A program made the position numbers and the translations under genes. Shown piece by piece: positions 24,933 to 34,563 of a DNA stretch of 64,000 nucleotides. Origin of the DNA: a virus. The stretch covers positions 62,001-126,000 of IMG/VR virus record IMGVR_UViG_3300035670_000014; one strand, written 5' to 3'. Under the pieces are notes generated by a model. That model ran no database searches, had not been told where the DNA came from, and saw only the letters and a program-made list of their open reading frames with translations. Position 1 is the first letter of the stretch, and the number at the start of each line of letters is the position of its first letter.

Positions 24933-25907
24933 CTAATCAGAAAGTATGTTTAGGAACAAAGAGATTTTCTCATGAAGCTCACTTGCTTCACTAGAAGTTA
25001 TAGTATAACCTTGTTCTTTCTTCAATAGAGAAACAACATTATCTATCTCATAAGAATGCAGTAAGACTTTATTTAGCAACTCTTTTAGAGCAGCTATGTC
25101 TGCAGAAGAAAGAGTAAGGGCATTGAATATGTAATCTCTTGCTGCCTTTATTGTAGCAGGAGCAAGAAGTTCTATATACTCAAGCATTTTATTTGCAATA
25201 ACTCTTATCTCGAACTGAGCATCAGAAGCAGTCCTTAGTCTTAAGAAGTGCAATAAGTTATGCAAGTCCATAGTTACAACAAAAGATGTGAAAGTAGCAG
25301 TAGGGAGTATACCTCTTGCTATTTCTCGTGAAACTCCTGCTTCAAGTAACTTTGTATAAGACTCATAAGAGGAGCTAATGGAGTCCCTATAGCTATCATG
25401 TAAGTCTTTCTGATCTTCAAGGTAACTTGAAGTATCAGTGCATTGTTTATTTTGTTTATGCTGGCCAAAGAAAGCATAGGGCTCATAGATCTTATCAGGA
25501 GCCTGACTATATCTATAGGATGCCTGATTATACTTGCCAGTTCTGTGTCTCATAAACTGAGCAGCAACATAGAGCGGACACTCAATGTCAAATGTAAACG
25601 AGACATGTTCAAAAGGACTAGTATGTTTATCTCGCAACAATCTCCGAAGGAGAGCAACATCGCTGGACTTCCTGGAGGTTCCCTTAGAGTAAGATCTCCT
25701 CGCAATATCTACAATGTGAGAATCTAAAGGACTAAGTGTTGAGTTCCAGTCATCCTGTATTACTTCAAGAGGAAAAGCACCAGGGCTAGCCTCTATTAAA
25801 GTAACAGAACCAAGATAGTAAGATTTATTATCAGAGTCAACTCTTTCAATAGCTGGCTCAATGTGAGAGACTTTAGAAAGTACAGAGTAGAGTGGTGATT
25901 GTGTCAT
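24933..25907 (-). CDS. thyX: Flavin-dependent thymidylate synthase ThyX
   Basis: 324 residues from ATG 25907, which follows AGGTAGC; a frame extension to 25952 crosses a terminator and is not used. The ThyX signature RHRTGKYNQASYRYS (R-H-R-x(7)-S class motif) is near residue 120, with DKHTSPFEHVSFTF upstream and a C-terminal arginine-rich FAD/dUMP-binding segment (LRLRTASDAQFEIR). It methylates dUMP using methylene-THF and FAD/NADPH. The C-terminal 60 residues extend beyond the usual length and are helical. Confidence 0.95.
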   Translation of the reverse strand: MTQSPLYSVLSKVSHIEPAIERVDSDNKSYYLGSVTLIEASPGAFPLEVIQDDWNSTLSPLDSHIVDIARRSYSKGTSRKSSDVALLRRLLRDKHTSPFEHVSFTFDIECPLYVAAQFMRHRTGKYNQASYRYSQAPDKIYEPYAFFGQHKQNKQCTDTSSYLEDQKDLHDSYRDSISSSYESYTKLLEAGVSREIARGILPTATFTSFVVTMDLHNLLHFLRLRTASDAQFEIRVIANKMLEYIELLAPATIKAARDYIFNALTLSSADIAALKELLNKVLLHSYEIDNVVSLLKKEQGYTITSSEASELHEKISLFLNILSD

Positions 25908-25926
25908 TATATTGCTACCTAATAAA

Positions 25927-25950
25927 GTAAAAAAAATAGCCCCGAAGGGC
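25927..25950 (-). terminator. Intrinsic terminator between 26.4-kb gene and thyX
   Basis: Minus strand GCCC TTCG GGGC hairpin (UUCG loop) followed by TATTTTTTTTAC. It ends transcription after the gene at 25977. Confidence 0.88.
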
Positions 25951-25976
25951 AAGGCTTTAATAAGACTAAAGTCTTA

Positions 25977-26426
25977 TTAAGCTAGTGTAACTGGAACTGA
26001 AACAACAATCTCAGTGCTGTTAGACGAGGCTCGCCATGCTCGAATGTCTTCATCGTTTCGACAGACAAGACCCGACGGAAGTCGAGAAACCTGACCTTGA
26101 ACTGTCAGTACGCCGGTGCTCCTGTTGAAATCAGGGTCACCATGTAGCTGACGAGAGTCATAGGTGAACTCATAACGACGAGTTGAATCGTTATAAGACC
26201 CAGTAATGACAGGCATCAGTGACCTTGCCGGGGCAACATGGCCAACAGCAACACGATATGTACCTTCATTCGGGCTAACTTCCGTTAGTACCTCTGCAAG
26301 GACTTCGTCGATGTTGTGAGGAAACCAGCCGCCGTAAGCCTGGTAGCCATGAACGATTGGATTATTGCCATTGAATAGAGAGGCAATGCGTCTAGCAAAT
26401 TCTTCTGTTTGTCGTTGTGTCAGCAT
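25977..26426 (-). CDS. Hypothetical protein with atypical composition
   Basis: 149 residues. Richer in Arg, Gly, Val and GC-rich codons than neighbours, and flanked by a structured gap on one side and a terminator on the other, which suggests a single-gene insertion (moron). Beta-rich sequence (TGVLTVQGQVSRLPSG, TEIVVSVPVTLA). No family recognised. Confidence 0.72.
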   Translation of the reverse strand: MLTQRQTEEFARRIASLFNGNNPIVHGYQAYGGWFPHNIDEVLAEVLTEVSPNEGTYRVAVGHVAPARSLMPVITGSYNDSTRRYEFTYDSRQLHGDPDFNRSTGVLTVQGQVSRLPSGLVCRNDEDIRAWRASSNSTEIVVSVPVTLA

Positions 26427-26479
26427 TTGTTTTTACCTAGGTTGGGCTGAGCATCTCTCGATGCAAGTTGACATTCTAA

Positions 26480-26496
26480 ATTGCCGGAACGGCAAT
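26480..26496. repeat. Dispersed GAA-loop palindrome, copy 1
   Basis: ATTGCCGGAACGGCAAT, a perfect 7-bp stem with a GAA loop. The same core recurs at 38975, 49406 and 57498. It is not followed by a T-run on either strand. Confidence 0.8.
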
Positions 26497-26500
26497 AACT

Positions 26501-26550
26501 GCATAACAATAGAATCTTGACTACACAGATGTAGCAGTCAAAAGTTATGC
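26501..26550. repeat. Nested stem-loop element downstream of the 811-aa gene
   Basis: Three nested complementary pairs: GCATAAC/GTTATGC (26501-26507 and 26544-26550), TTGACT/AGTCAA (26517-26522 and 26536-26541) and CTAC/GTAG (26521-26524 and 26531-26534). It begins 4 nt past the stop at 26554 on the minus strand. Likely an RNA structure controlling 3' processing or transcription. Confidence 0.65.
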
Positions 26551-26553
26551 ATA

Positions 26554-28989
26554 CTAAAGGCCAAATAGATTTACATTAACAGGAATATTTTGTTCTGTAG
26601 AAATGGATATACTAATAGGAATAGAGGTATCTTCTACTTCCGGGGTGTTTCTAAAATTGGAAGTTATAAAGAAGTCTGTATAAGAATAAAGGCTCGGAGT
26701 CTTTGAAGGATTCAAGTAAATAGAATTAGCATCAAGACTTACAAAATCCATAGTATTAATAATAGAATTCTTATCTAGAACTGGAGGTGAAGTTTCCGGG
26801 ACCTTTACATATTCTTGATAATAAGATTCTAGTAAATAAGCTTCTGAAATTGTAGAGATAAGTTCAAGAGCATCAAAGACATGCTGTACATCATCAATCA
26901 AATCTCTCTGTATGATGACGCCCTTCTGAGCTTCGATAAGTAAATTAACTAGTCTAACTATTTTTGGAAATGTTTGATTATCTGGTTCTAGTAAGTCAGA
27001 GGCTTCTTGAATAGATGGCAAACTCAAGAGATAGTTAGAAAGAATTGCATACAGAGGAAAAGTCTTTGAAATGAAATGACCACTCTTAACATAGGTATCA
27101 AGAGTATAGTTGTAATTTGAATGAGCATTAAATTGATGATAGCTATAATCAACAGAGTAAGAACTCTGACGAATACCACCTTCGTAACCTATCAGTGACT
27201 GATTTGTCATAGCAAAAGCGTCTACAAGTAGTTTGATCTCACTGACAATGTTAAGAGCTTTAGTTAGCTTAAAAAGCATATTTACTTGGCTGGCAGATAA
27301 GAATACAAGGCTACTCTTAAACACTATTACTTCTGTAATACCAGCAGAGACAGGCAAAGTAAACCTGTCAATACAATTATTCATCTTAAGGCCATTACTG
27401 GTAGCAGATGAATGATTGTATGTATCATTGACAGTTAACTTTGTAGAAGGAATTGCACTGTCATTAGAGACAACCAGGAATACTGAGCTATTGTTATTTA
27501 GCCAATTAAGAGGAGCAGAAGGTGCATCACTAATAAGCTTAGTCAAGCCGTTATTAGCCTTAGGAATAAAGAATGGACTAAAATCTTGAATAGTGATTGT
27601 GTCATCGTAATAATTAAAGCACATAGCAGTGCATAGATTAAAAATGTTTCTAAAGAAAGAGTCAACTGTAGAGTTAATCTCTATAGAATATTGATTATTA
27701 ATTTTGCTTGAGAGCCTTTCACTAAAAATAGCTTGAGGATTCAAATTATAAAGCCTAGAAGATATCTTATGCCTTGTCAGGGCATAGTGGGGATCAGTAA
27801 AAGCACAGCTGAGTATAGGAGATTTCTTCTTGTAAACAATAGACTTGTGATAGTCATTTGTTTCTTGAAAGCCAAATACATAAGTATCTCTGCAGGATCT
27901 CTTAAAACTCTGAGTGTAATCACTGGAAGGGGGATTATAAAGAGTGGAATCAATAAAGCAAAAGGGTGAATTATTCAAGCTATTGTAAATAGGATTCATT
28001 ATCCTATTAATGCATGCTATGAAATCTTCATAGTTAGAGTTATCAACATCACACTGCAAGTGACAGTCAACGTATGAAGATATCTCGAACTCAGAATGGA
28101 AACAAAAGAAAGGAGATAGTCCTTGTGCTCCAAAGGTATCCTTAACTTTTGTATTCATGTATTCCAGTGCTGTAATGAAAGCCTTAATTCTCATGTAGGG
28201 TGAGTCTTCAGGCATACACTGAGCATGCTTAATGTATGAAATTATATTCAAATAGAAGAAAAGAATAGTAAAATCTTTCAGCGCAATAGAAACTTCGTTA
28301 TGATTGTCGAATGATAAGTTACCGAAAGTAGTACAGATTGATTCAAAGTTGCAAGCATACAAGAACCAATTCTGCTGCGCATGAAGAAAAGACGACATGA
28401 TAGACTTGTAAGTAAACTTCTGCTTGGGGTCGCCAGTTTCCAGTGGAAGTTTAAACTGGGACCAGCAATCACCATAAGTGATAAGCTGAAAAGTCAAACA
28501 AAAGAAAAGAATATTCTTAAATATAAAAGGGTTTATCTTTTCAATAGAATAATTTTGACTTGAAGTTATAAAGTTCAGAAAGTCAATTGTAAATTCATTT
28601 GACAATATCTCTCGAAGATAGACAGCACTATCAGTATACATAAGCTCAGCAATCATTGGATGGGGAACATCCTGCAATGATTGAAAGTCTTTAAATATGG
28701 TTTTACTTCCAGTGCGTGGGTGCTGAGTCAGTATCGTTATGATCAAAGCCTTTGAGGCTTTAGAATACTTAAGCCAGGAGTCATAGTCATTAACGAACTT
28801 ACTTGCAAAGACCTCGTCGTCATCTAAATTAGAAATATTTAGATTATGCTTAAGTGCAAACTTAAACCTGAGATCAGGATTGCAAATCATCTTCATGAAA
28901 GATTGAGGCGTGATCTTGCTCAGGGTATCTGGTAATTCTACTAACCCATTTTTAATTTTGACCTTAAAGTCTGCTCTTAGATTTACCAT
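26554..28989 (-). CDS. Large Ser/Asn/Phe-rich protein of unknown function
   Basis: 811 residues with no detectable enzyme motif or membrane segment. Composition is dominated by Ser, Asn, Leu, Phe and Tyr, as in the adjacent 549-residue protein. It begins with a basic segment (LRADFKVKIKNGLVELPD). The size and position in an orphan block suggest a structural, internal virion or shell-like protein, but nothing in the sequence shows this. Confidence 0.8.
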   Translation of the reverse strand: MVNLRADFKVKIKNGLVELPDTLSKITPQSFMKMICNPDLRFKFALKHNLNISNLDDDEVFASKFVNDYDSWLKYSKASKALIITILTQHPRTGSKTIFKDFQSLQDVPHPMIAELMYTDSAVYLREILSNEFTIDFLNFITSSQNYSIEKINPFIFKNILFFCLTFQLITYGDCWSQFKLPLETGDPKQKFTYKSIMSSFLHAQQNWFLYACNFESICTTFGNLSFDNHNEVSIALKDFTILFFYLNIISYIKHAQCMPEDSPYMRIKAFITALEYMNTKVKDTFGAQGLSPFFCFHSEFEISSYVDCHLQCDVDNSNYEDFIACINRIMNPIYNSLNNSPFCFIDSTLYNPPSSDYTQSFKRSCRDTYVFGFQETNDYHKSIVYKKKSPILSCAFTDPHYALTRHKISSRLYNLNPQAIFSERLSSKINNQYSIEINSTVDSFFRNIFNLCTAMCFNYYDDTITIQDFSPFFIPKANNGLTKLISDAPSAPLNWLNNNSSVFLVVSNDSAIPSTKLTVNDTYNHSSATSNGLKMNNCIDRFTLPVSAGITEVIVFKSSLVFLSASQVNMLFKLTKALNIVSEIKLLVDAFAMTNQSLIGYEGGIRQSSYSVDYSYHQFNAHSNYNYTLDTYVKSGHFISKTFPLYAILSNYLLSLPSIQEASDLLEPDNQTFPKIVRLVNLLIEAQKGVIIQRDLIDDVQHVFDALELISTISEAYLLESYYQEYVKVPETSPPVLDKNSIINTMDFVSLDANSIYLNPSKTPSLYSYTDFFITSNFRNTPEVEDTSIPISISISTEQNIPVNVNLFGL

Positions 28990-29011
28990 TTGATCTCTAG
29001 TTTATAGTTTA

Positions 29012-30661
29012 TTAATTAAACAAATCCATAATTAGATGTATAGATTCTTGATTGCTAGAATCTTTAAGCAAATAATAGAAGTACGTCAGTAGACTTACTT
29101 CTGTAGATTCACTATGATTGAATGCATAGTCAACAATAGCATGTAGCTTAGAGTCAAAGTAATCAAGGTTAGGATTAAGATTACTTTCATTGCCGCTAGC
29201 CATGGTATCTTTTATATTCAAAGCATGAGAATAGAAAGAAGAAAGGACACTAAGGCTAAAAGAACGCACAAAGTAGTTCTTTATAGTAGGGTTTTCTTCT
29301 GTTGAAGTGAATGTTGAAATTGGGTTGTAAGAGTTGGTAGCGTTAGCCTTGTAGGGACTTTCTTTGAAGAAAGTATAAGGACTAAAAGGCAAGGCTCTAA
29401 CTGCCTTCTTTCCAAGAAAGTAAACAGCATAGTTGTAAGATGGATCAATAAGATAATTCTTATTCAAGAATAAAGACTCTAGATTATTTGCTGGCTCTTT
29501 ATAGAGATTAAGACTCTTAGCTTTATCTATGATAGAGCTTGAAAAATCACCAAAGGATTTACTCAAGTTAAGATTTGAAAAGTGAATATTATTTGAATGC
29601 TTACTACAAATAGATTTAGTTCCGGTATTGAAGTTCATAAAGAAGTCAATATTGGAACCAAAGAAGTTAAGACTAAAAGGCTTAGAGTGAACATTAGAAG
29701 CATTAGTAATAGGGCTAAATGTAATAGGACTAACTTTAGTAGAAGCCTCTACATCATTAGCAAGCTCAAACGAGAATAAAGAATTAATACTGGATGTTAC
29801 ACATTGAGCCATAGACTCACAAGCAGAGTCCTCATCCAAAGATGAAAACATACTATTCTTGGAGAGGCGCCTAAAGTACTCAGGAATTGAATAAGGAATC
29901 ATAAAAGGACTTGAAGTTGCAAAGACAAAGTCCTGAACGAATCCTTCTTCAAGAAGAAGAGACTGGTAATGTTCCTGGTATGGAACTTGAGAAAGAGAGC
30001 AGTATATTTTGTAGTTTGTATTTTTCAGTGTAAAAGATTCCGAAGACACACTTGCAATAAAACTACCGTCCTTAAAATCAGAAGGCTGCTTGCCATAGTA
30101 GTCAAATACATTTGGGTACTTACAGCTTACAAGCTCAAAGTTATCAACATCAGAAGTAAAGTTAAGAGTGAATGTTCCATTCTTAACAGCATTACTAATG
30201 GACTTACATACAGACTTAAACTTAGTTACAGTAGGAGAGCTCTTGTAGAGCTCAACAATGAAGTAAGCAACACTCATAGAGTAGAGGTCGATAAAAGAAA
30301 TATCTAGGTATATGTCTTCTTCGCCATTGTGAACAAATGCATCTGTATCAGTAGATGCATCATACAAGTGCTTAAGGAAGTCCCCGTAGAATATACCAGT
30401 AGAACTATACTTCTTAAAGACAGGAATGCCCAGGATGTTTTCCTTAATAGGAATATTTAGAATAAGGGCTTCACTTAGAACAGATTCCGATAAAGCAGAA
30501 CCATAACTATTTATATTAGACAAGAATACATTAAGCTTATCAGGATTAAAGTTTATAGATAAGCCAATGCTATTTTGATAAATGAATAAAGATTGTAGAT
30601 TAATGGCATCAAAAACGTTAAAAAACTCATCAGTAAATAGAGTTCTCTTTTTTCTTGTCAT
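29012..30661 (-). CDS. Large Ser/Asn/Phe-rich protein of unknown function
   Basis: 549 residues, basic start (TRKKRTLFTDEFFNVF) and then low-charge Ser/Phe/Asn-rich sequence. No motif recognised. It lies in the same transcript as the 811-residue protein and may act with it. Confidence 0.78.
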   Translation of the reverse strand: MTRKKRTLFTDEFFNVFDAINLQSLFIYQNSIGLSINFNPDKLNVFLSNINSYGSALSESVLSEALILNIPIKENILGIPVFKKYSSTGIFYGDFLKHLYDASTDTDAFVHNGEEDIYLDISFIDLYSMSVAYFIVELYKSSPTVTKFKSVCKSISNAVKNGTFTLNFTSDVDNFELVSCKYPNVFDYYGKQPSDFKDGSFIASVSSESFTLKNTNYKIYCSLSQVPYQEHYQSLLLEEGFVQDFVFATSSPFMIPYSIPEYFRRLSKNSMFSSLDEDSACESMAQCVTSSINSLFSFELANDVEASTKVSPITFSPITNASNVHSKPFSLNFFGSNIDFFMNFNTGTKSICSKHSNNIHFSNLNLSKSFGDFSSSIIDKAKSLNLYKEPANNLESLFLNKNYLIDPSYNYAVYFLGKKAVRALPFSPYTFFKESPYKANATNSYNPISTFTSTEENPTIKNYFVRSFSLSVLSSFYSHALNIKDTMASGNESNLNPNLDYFDSKLHAIVDYAFNHSESTEVSLLTYFYYLLKDSSNQESIHLIMDLFN

Positions 30662-30888
30662 TCAGGATGGTAGTTTAGTAGGTCTTTGATAGCTACAAGA
30701 ACATAGTTAGGAATCATACTAGCCCTAACTGTGGCCATAGTATAGGCTTGCTTAAGTACCTGATTAGACATGTGAGTACCTTTAAGCAAGTGATCAGTTA
30801 AATGGTTCTCTCCGAAGTGAATCATAATAGCAACTTCGTATATCTTTTTCTTGCGATCGTAATCTTCATCAAATTTAAATATAGTCAT
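30658..30888 (-). CDS. Small hypothetical protein
   Basis: 76 residues, mixed helical, starting MTIFKFDEDYDRKKK. Overlaps both neighbours by 4 nt (ATGA type), so strongly coupled. No family recognised. Confidence 0.68.
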   Translation of the reverse strand: MTIFKFDEDYDRKKKIYEVAIMIHFGENHLTDHLLKGTHMSNQVLKQAYTMATVRASMIPNYVLVAIKDLLNYHPE

Positions 30889-31472
30889 ATAAGTATGTTC
30901 TGGATTTTAGACCGCTGATATCCAGACATAGGTATCATGGTCGAGTCAGCATGTATAGTAAAGCTATGCTTATCTGAAGCATTGCATTCTATTACTATTG
31001 TGTAGTGCTGGCCAGAATTTACTCTCTTGTAGTACTGGCTTACATTTACTTTGAAATCACCAACATCAACAACAGAGTCATCAAAGTAATCACTTGACAT
31101 GCCATCTGGTATTTGAGTTGGATTCAAGTCGAAAGCAAGATGCATTAGATTAATAAACTCATCAGCTTCAACGAGAGGCTTGTAGACCTCAGGTAACTCA
31201 AAAGTTTCAATTGAAGTAGTCAAGCTTTGAAGTAACTCATCTGAAATATTAAACTCACAAGTATCGTCTGGTTTAACAGATTCATTTATGTAAAGTGGCT
31301 CTACAGACAGAGTGTGAGTAAAGATCTCCTTATCGTTGTAAGTATAAATTACAAAAGTATTAAACTTGTAAGGAAGATTGTAATCTGGAATCTCAGCAAT
31401 ATTACGACTGAGCCTCCTTCTGATCAGAAGAAACAGAAGTGCTGCTATAAGCAGGGCAAAGAGTGCTAGCAT
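30885..31472 (-). CDS. Hypothetical single-pass membrane protein
   Basis: 195 residues. The N-terminal helix LALFALLIAALLFLLI is followed by RRRLSR, giving an N-out/C-in anchor. The rest is a beta-rich soluble domain (KVNVSQYYKRVNSGQHYTIV). The start overlaps the upstream gene by 71 nt. Function unknown. Confidence 0.7.
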   Translation of the reverse strand: MLALFALLIAALLFLLIRRRLSRNIAEIPDYNLPYKFNTFVIYTYNDKEIFTHTLSVEPLYINESVKPDDTCEFNISDELLQSLTTSIETFELPEVYKPLVEADEFINLMHLAFDLNPTQIPDGMSSDYFDDSVVDVGDFKVNVSQYYKRVNSGQHYTIVIECNASDKHSFTIHADSTMIPMSGYQRSKIQNILI

Positions 31473-33210
31473 TTTCCTCTAGTAGCTTAATAATAGAAGC
31501 TTGAATTTTGTATCCACGAATAGCATTGAATGTATCAACTGCAGTCATTTGTGGATTGTGAAAATAAATAATAAACTTGGGAGTAAATGAAAACTTTTCC
31601 AGGCAGGAAAACGGAGAAATAGATACAGAGTAATCATCTGGATTTGTAAACTTGTAAAACAAGTCAACTTCTCCGGTTATCAACCTGGTAAATAGTTCAA
31701 GATTAATCTCCAGATTATGGAATATATGATAGTTTACATAAGAGTAAACTTTCTTGGAAATCTTTTGAAACAGATTATAGTAAAGAGAGTTGGGACTATT
31801 GAAGAAAAGTTTCCTTGCTTCAATAATCTTATTACCAAGTTGCTTAAGGCAAGCCCTTAGGTAGTGCAGCTGAGATGCAGTAAAGGGAACCTCATTAAGA
31901 TAAGCTCCAATGTAAGAGTCAACCTTTGCATCAATCTTACTGACGGTAGTAGAATCACAAGACTTAACAAGATTAATCAAGTATGATTCATATGCGTGAT
32001 CGTAAAAATCCTGACTCCTTAGCTTCAAGAACTTATAGGAGTTAAAGTTTTCATCCTCATAGGGATACTCAGAACTAGAAACTATCTCTCCAATAAGAGT
32101 ATCTTTGACCTTAGTAGGAACACACATAGAAATAATACTAAGAGGAACCTTTACACGTCCTCTCTTAGAGGGAAAATTGGCCATTGTATGCTTTGCTTTG
32201 ACCCAGTCCTCAGCTATCCTAGGGTCTTTAGTATAGCCCACTAGAGTGCCATCTGAAGTGCTTAGAGCCCATCTGGTAACGAGCCTTAAATCATCAGCAA
32301 GATTATAAAAGTATTCCTGAGTAGTCTCTGGTAAATGACTTACAAAGGTTTCAATTGAAGAAACAGTAAGCGGAACCTGGTTCTCAACAAACACAGAGAA
32401 AATACTTTTATTACCCTTAAGGATTTGAAGCTTAGCTATATCAATGTAGCTTTCGAGCCTGAGTTGATTCTCAATAGAATCCTTACTGGACATAAGAAGA
32501 TTGTAAAGTCCAGTAGACTCTTGAACTATATTGAATATTTCCTGGTACTTGGACTCAAGCTGAATAAAGTTTTCAGTGATCCAGGCTGGACTAAACTGAG
32601 GAGGATCAAGTGAGGGAACAGATCCAACTTCAATCTCTTGATTGTAGATGACACCAAATGATTCAAGGACCTCAAGGAAGTCCTGATGCCTTTGATTGTT
32701 TCTGCTTGTATAGAGCCCAGTACTGTTAAGAAGAATTGTATGACTAGGTATGGTAGAACCACACTCTCCTGATACCAAAGTACCATGCTTAAGTTGATGA
32801 GCAAAGTACTTTCTATTGTCAGTATTCTGTAATGTGATTCTTTTCTCGGGGAGAAATTCTCTTTCCGCTTGAATGAAAGAAGGAAACTCTGTGTAATTTA
32901 TATCGTAAGTTAAAGTGGACTCATGAATAACATCAGTATTTTCAATTTCTTGTTCAAGCTCTTCAAGTGTTTTCATCTGCTTTTTTGTTAGAGATTTTTT
33001 CTTTAATGATTGAATCCAATTCTTCACAAGTAAATCATCTTGCAAGTCTTGAGAATTAAGAGTGAGCTGGTTTGATAAATAACAATAACCATTGTTAATT
33101 AGATCAAGTGCCATCTCCCAATCTGAATTACAAAAAAGTGACTGATCAAAGTAAAGAGTAAAATCTTCATCCAACCAGTCACTTGTGGTAATCTTTGTTT
33201 TTAACTTCAT
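31402..33210 (-). CDS. Large hypothetical protein
   Basis: 602 residues. N-terminal part is charged with a short coiled coil (KKQMKTLEELEQEIENTD); the rest is helical. No catalytic signature recognised. Located between the SAP-like gene and the membrane gene. Confidence 0.77.
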   Translation of the reverse strand: MKLKTKITTSDWLDEDFTLYFDQSLFCNSDWEMALDLINNGYCYLSNQLTLNSQDLQDDLLVKNWIQSLKKKSLTKKQMKTLEELEQEIENTDVIHESTLTYDINYTEFPSFIQAEREFLPEKRITLQNTDNRKYFAHQLKHGTLVSGECGSTIPSHTILLNSTGLYTSRNNQRHQDFLEVLESFGVIYNQEIEVGSVPSLDPPQFSPAWITENFIQLESKYQEIFNIVQESTGLYNLLMSSKDSIENQLRLESYIDIAKLQILKGNKSIFSVFVENQVPLTVSSIETFVSHLPETTQEYFYNLADDLRLVTRWALSTSDGTLVGYTKDPRIAEDWVKAKHTMANFPSKRGRVKVPLSIISMCVPTKVKDTLIGEIVSSSEYPYEDENFNSYKFLKLRSQDFYDHAYESYLINLVKSCDSTTVSKIDAKVDSYIGAYLNEVPFTASQLHYLRACLKQLGNKIIEARKLFFNSPNSLYYNLFQKISKKVYSYVNYHIFHNLEINLELFTRLITGEVDLFYKFTNPDDYSVSISPFSCLEKFSFTPKFIIYFHNPQMTAVDTFNAIRGYKIQASIIKLLEENASTLCPAYSSTSVSSDQKEAQS

Positions 33211-33260
33211 GAGTTCCCCCTGAAAAGATACAAAGGAAACAACCTGAAAGGTTGGTAATT

Positions 33261-33962
33261 CTATAGGTTTTGCAAGTCAGAATAAACCGACTCAAACCAT
33301 TCTAGATCCAAATCTCTGAGGTACTTCTCATGGGCAGTAAGTAAGCTTAACATAACACTCTTATAAGTATTCAGGTTGCGATCAACAAGAAAACTATAAG
33401 TACGAGATAGAAGTATAAACTGAAAGCAGTCATTGCCTGCTTTCTTAGAGGCAAGAAAACGAAGTCCCTTTACCGTTTCGTTTATAAACTTGACTTCTGG
33501 CTCAGTAGGGATAAAATCCTTGCCCTTATATCTGTGAATGAAGGCATGAGCTCTATAACCCTTATTAAAAAAAAGAACCTTATTCAACAGTGAAGTTAAA
33601 TAAGGCTCTTTATCCGGGAAACCTGGAAGAGTAATCAGTACGCCGCTATCTTGCTTGCGGTTTTTCATAGATTCATCTTCTGAATTAACAGAGACAGGGA
33701 CTATACTTTCAATTGGTAATCCAGTATTGTCTTCCTGAGATGATTCCGTCTTCGCTATCTCGTCTAAAGTATTGACAGATAACTCCGATACATTCGTACT
33801 ATCTTGCTCGATGTACTCCTGGTTTCCAGAACTAGAGAGTATTAATTCTACTAGTTCTTTTTTGGTTTGACCTGCTGTTGTTGCAGTATCAAATCCAAAA
33901 CTCTCAGCTACATAAAGTAGCTGTTGTTTGTTCATTTTTCCAAGTTCAGAAGGTGTATGCAT
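33261..33962 (-). CDS. Hypothetical protein with SAP/Rho-N-like N-terminus
   Basis: 233 residues. The first 45 (LGKMNKQQLLYVAESFGFD, TKKELVELIL) form a two-helix pattern typical of SAP or Rho-N nucleic-acid-binding modules. A disordered acidic linker and an unrecognised helical domain follow. It may bind DNA and tether something to it; it lies next to the uracil-DNA glycosylase. Confidence 0.7.
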   Translation of the reverse strand: MHTPSELGKMNKQQLLYVAESFGFDTATTAGQTKKELVELILSSSGNQEYIEQDSTNVSELSVNTLDEIAKTESSQEDNTGLPIESIVPVSVNSEDESMKNRKQDSGVLITLPGFPDKEPYLTSLLNKVLFFNKGYRAHAFIHRYKGKDFIPTEPEVKFINETVKGLRFLASKKAGNDCFQFILLSRTYSFLVDRNLNTYKSVMLSLLTAHEKYLRDLDLEWFESVYSDLQNL

Positions 33963-33975
33963 AGTTTAATAGGGG

Positions 33976-34557
33976 TTAAATGTACCTATTAATTATACTT
34001 CTGATCCTTTCAGTCCATGCATCTTTAAGCTGATTGTTAGGTTGATTGCTTCTCAGTACATAGGCTGGATGAAATACTCCATGTACACCAATCTGAGAAT
34101 CATTAAACTTAACAGAGTAGTCTACATTAATTGCAGGGCCTGCGTCTTGATTAAACAAAGTTTTTATTGCAGTAGATGCAACTTTACCCACACACAAAAC
34201 AACCGAAGGTTGTAATATCTCTATCTCTCTAATCAGGTGATTAGATGCGCACTGCATTGACTGCTCTAGAGATGGGGTTGCATTATTTACTGGCCTACAT
34301 TTAACAGTGTTAGTGATATAGAAAATATTAGGTCTTTCATCAGAGGCTGCCAATAGAGTATCTCTTAGCAACTTACCTGACTTACCAACAAAAGGAACGC
34401 CTTGGAGATCTTCCTCCTGACCTGGAGCTTCGCCAACTACAAGCACAGGCGGCTTAGAGTTAGTAGGTGCACTTGAGTGCCCAACAACTGGACGAGTACA
34501 GCTAGATCTTAGTTGGCAAGAGTGACAATTAAGTATAGACTCTTGTAGTATTCTCAT
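33976..34557 (-). CDS. Uracil-DNA glycosylase, family 4 (Fe-S)
   Basis: 193 residues. Motif 1 is VGEAPGQEEDLQGVPFVG and motif 2 is GVFHPAYVLR. Four cysteines in the family-4 positions (CHSC near 11-14, VKCRP near 86, MQCAS near 102) would hold a 4Fe-4S cluster. It removes uracil from DNA, relevant to a genome replicated by a family C polymerase with phage-encoded dUMP metabolism (ThyX, deaminase). This also suggests the genome is not uracil-substituted. Confidence 0.92.
   Translation of the reverse strand: MRILQESILNCHSCQLRSSCTRPVVGHSSAPTNSKPPVLVVGEAPGQEEDLQGVPFVGKSGKLLRDTLLAASDERPNIFYITNTVKCRPVNNATPSLEQSMQCASNHLIREIEILQPSVVLCVGKVASTAIKTLFNQDAGPAINVDYSVKFNDSQIGVHGVFHPAYVLRSNQPNNQLKDAWTERIRSIINRYI
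34199..34213. repeat. GAA-loop palindrome inside the glycosylase gene
   Basis: ACAACCGAAGGTTGT, a perfect 6-bp stem with GAA loop. The same core is in the non-coding end region at 63635-63653. Confidence 0.6.
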
Positions 34558-34563
34558 ATGCCT

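Noticed and set aside
25908-25952. N-terminal extension of ThyX
   Set aside because: It would translate through an intrinsic terminator; the ATG at 25907 has a ribosome site and gives the conserved length.
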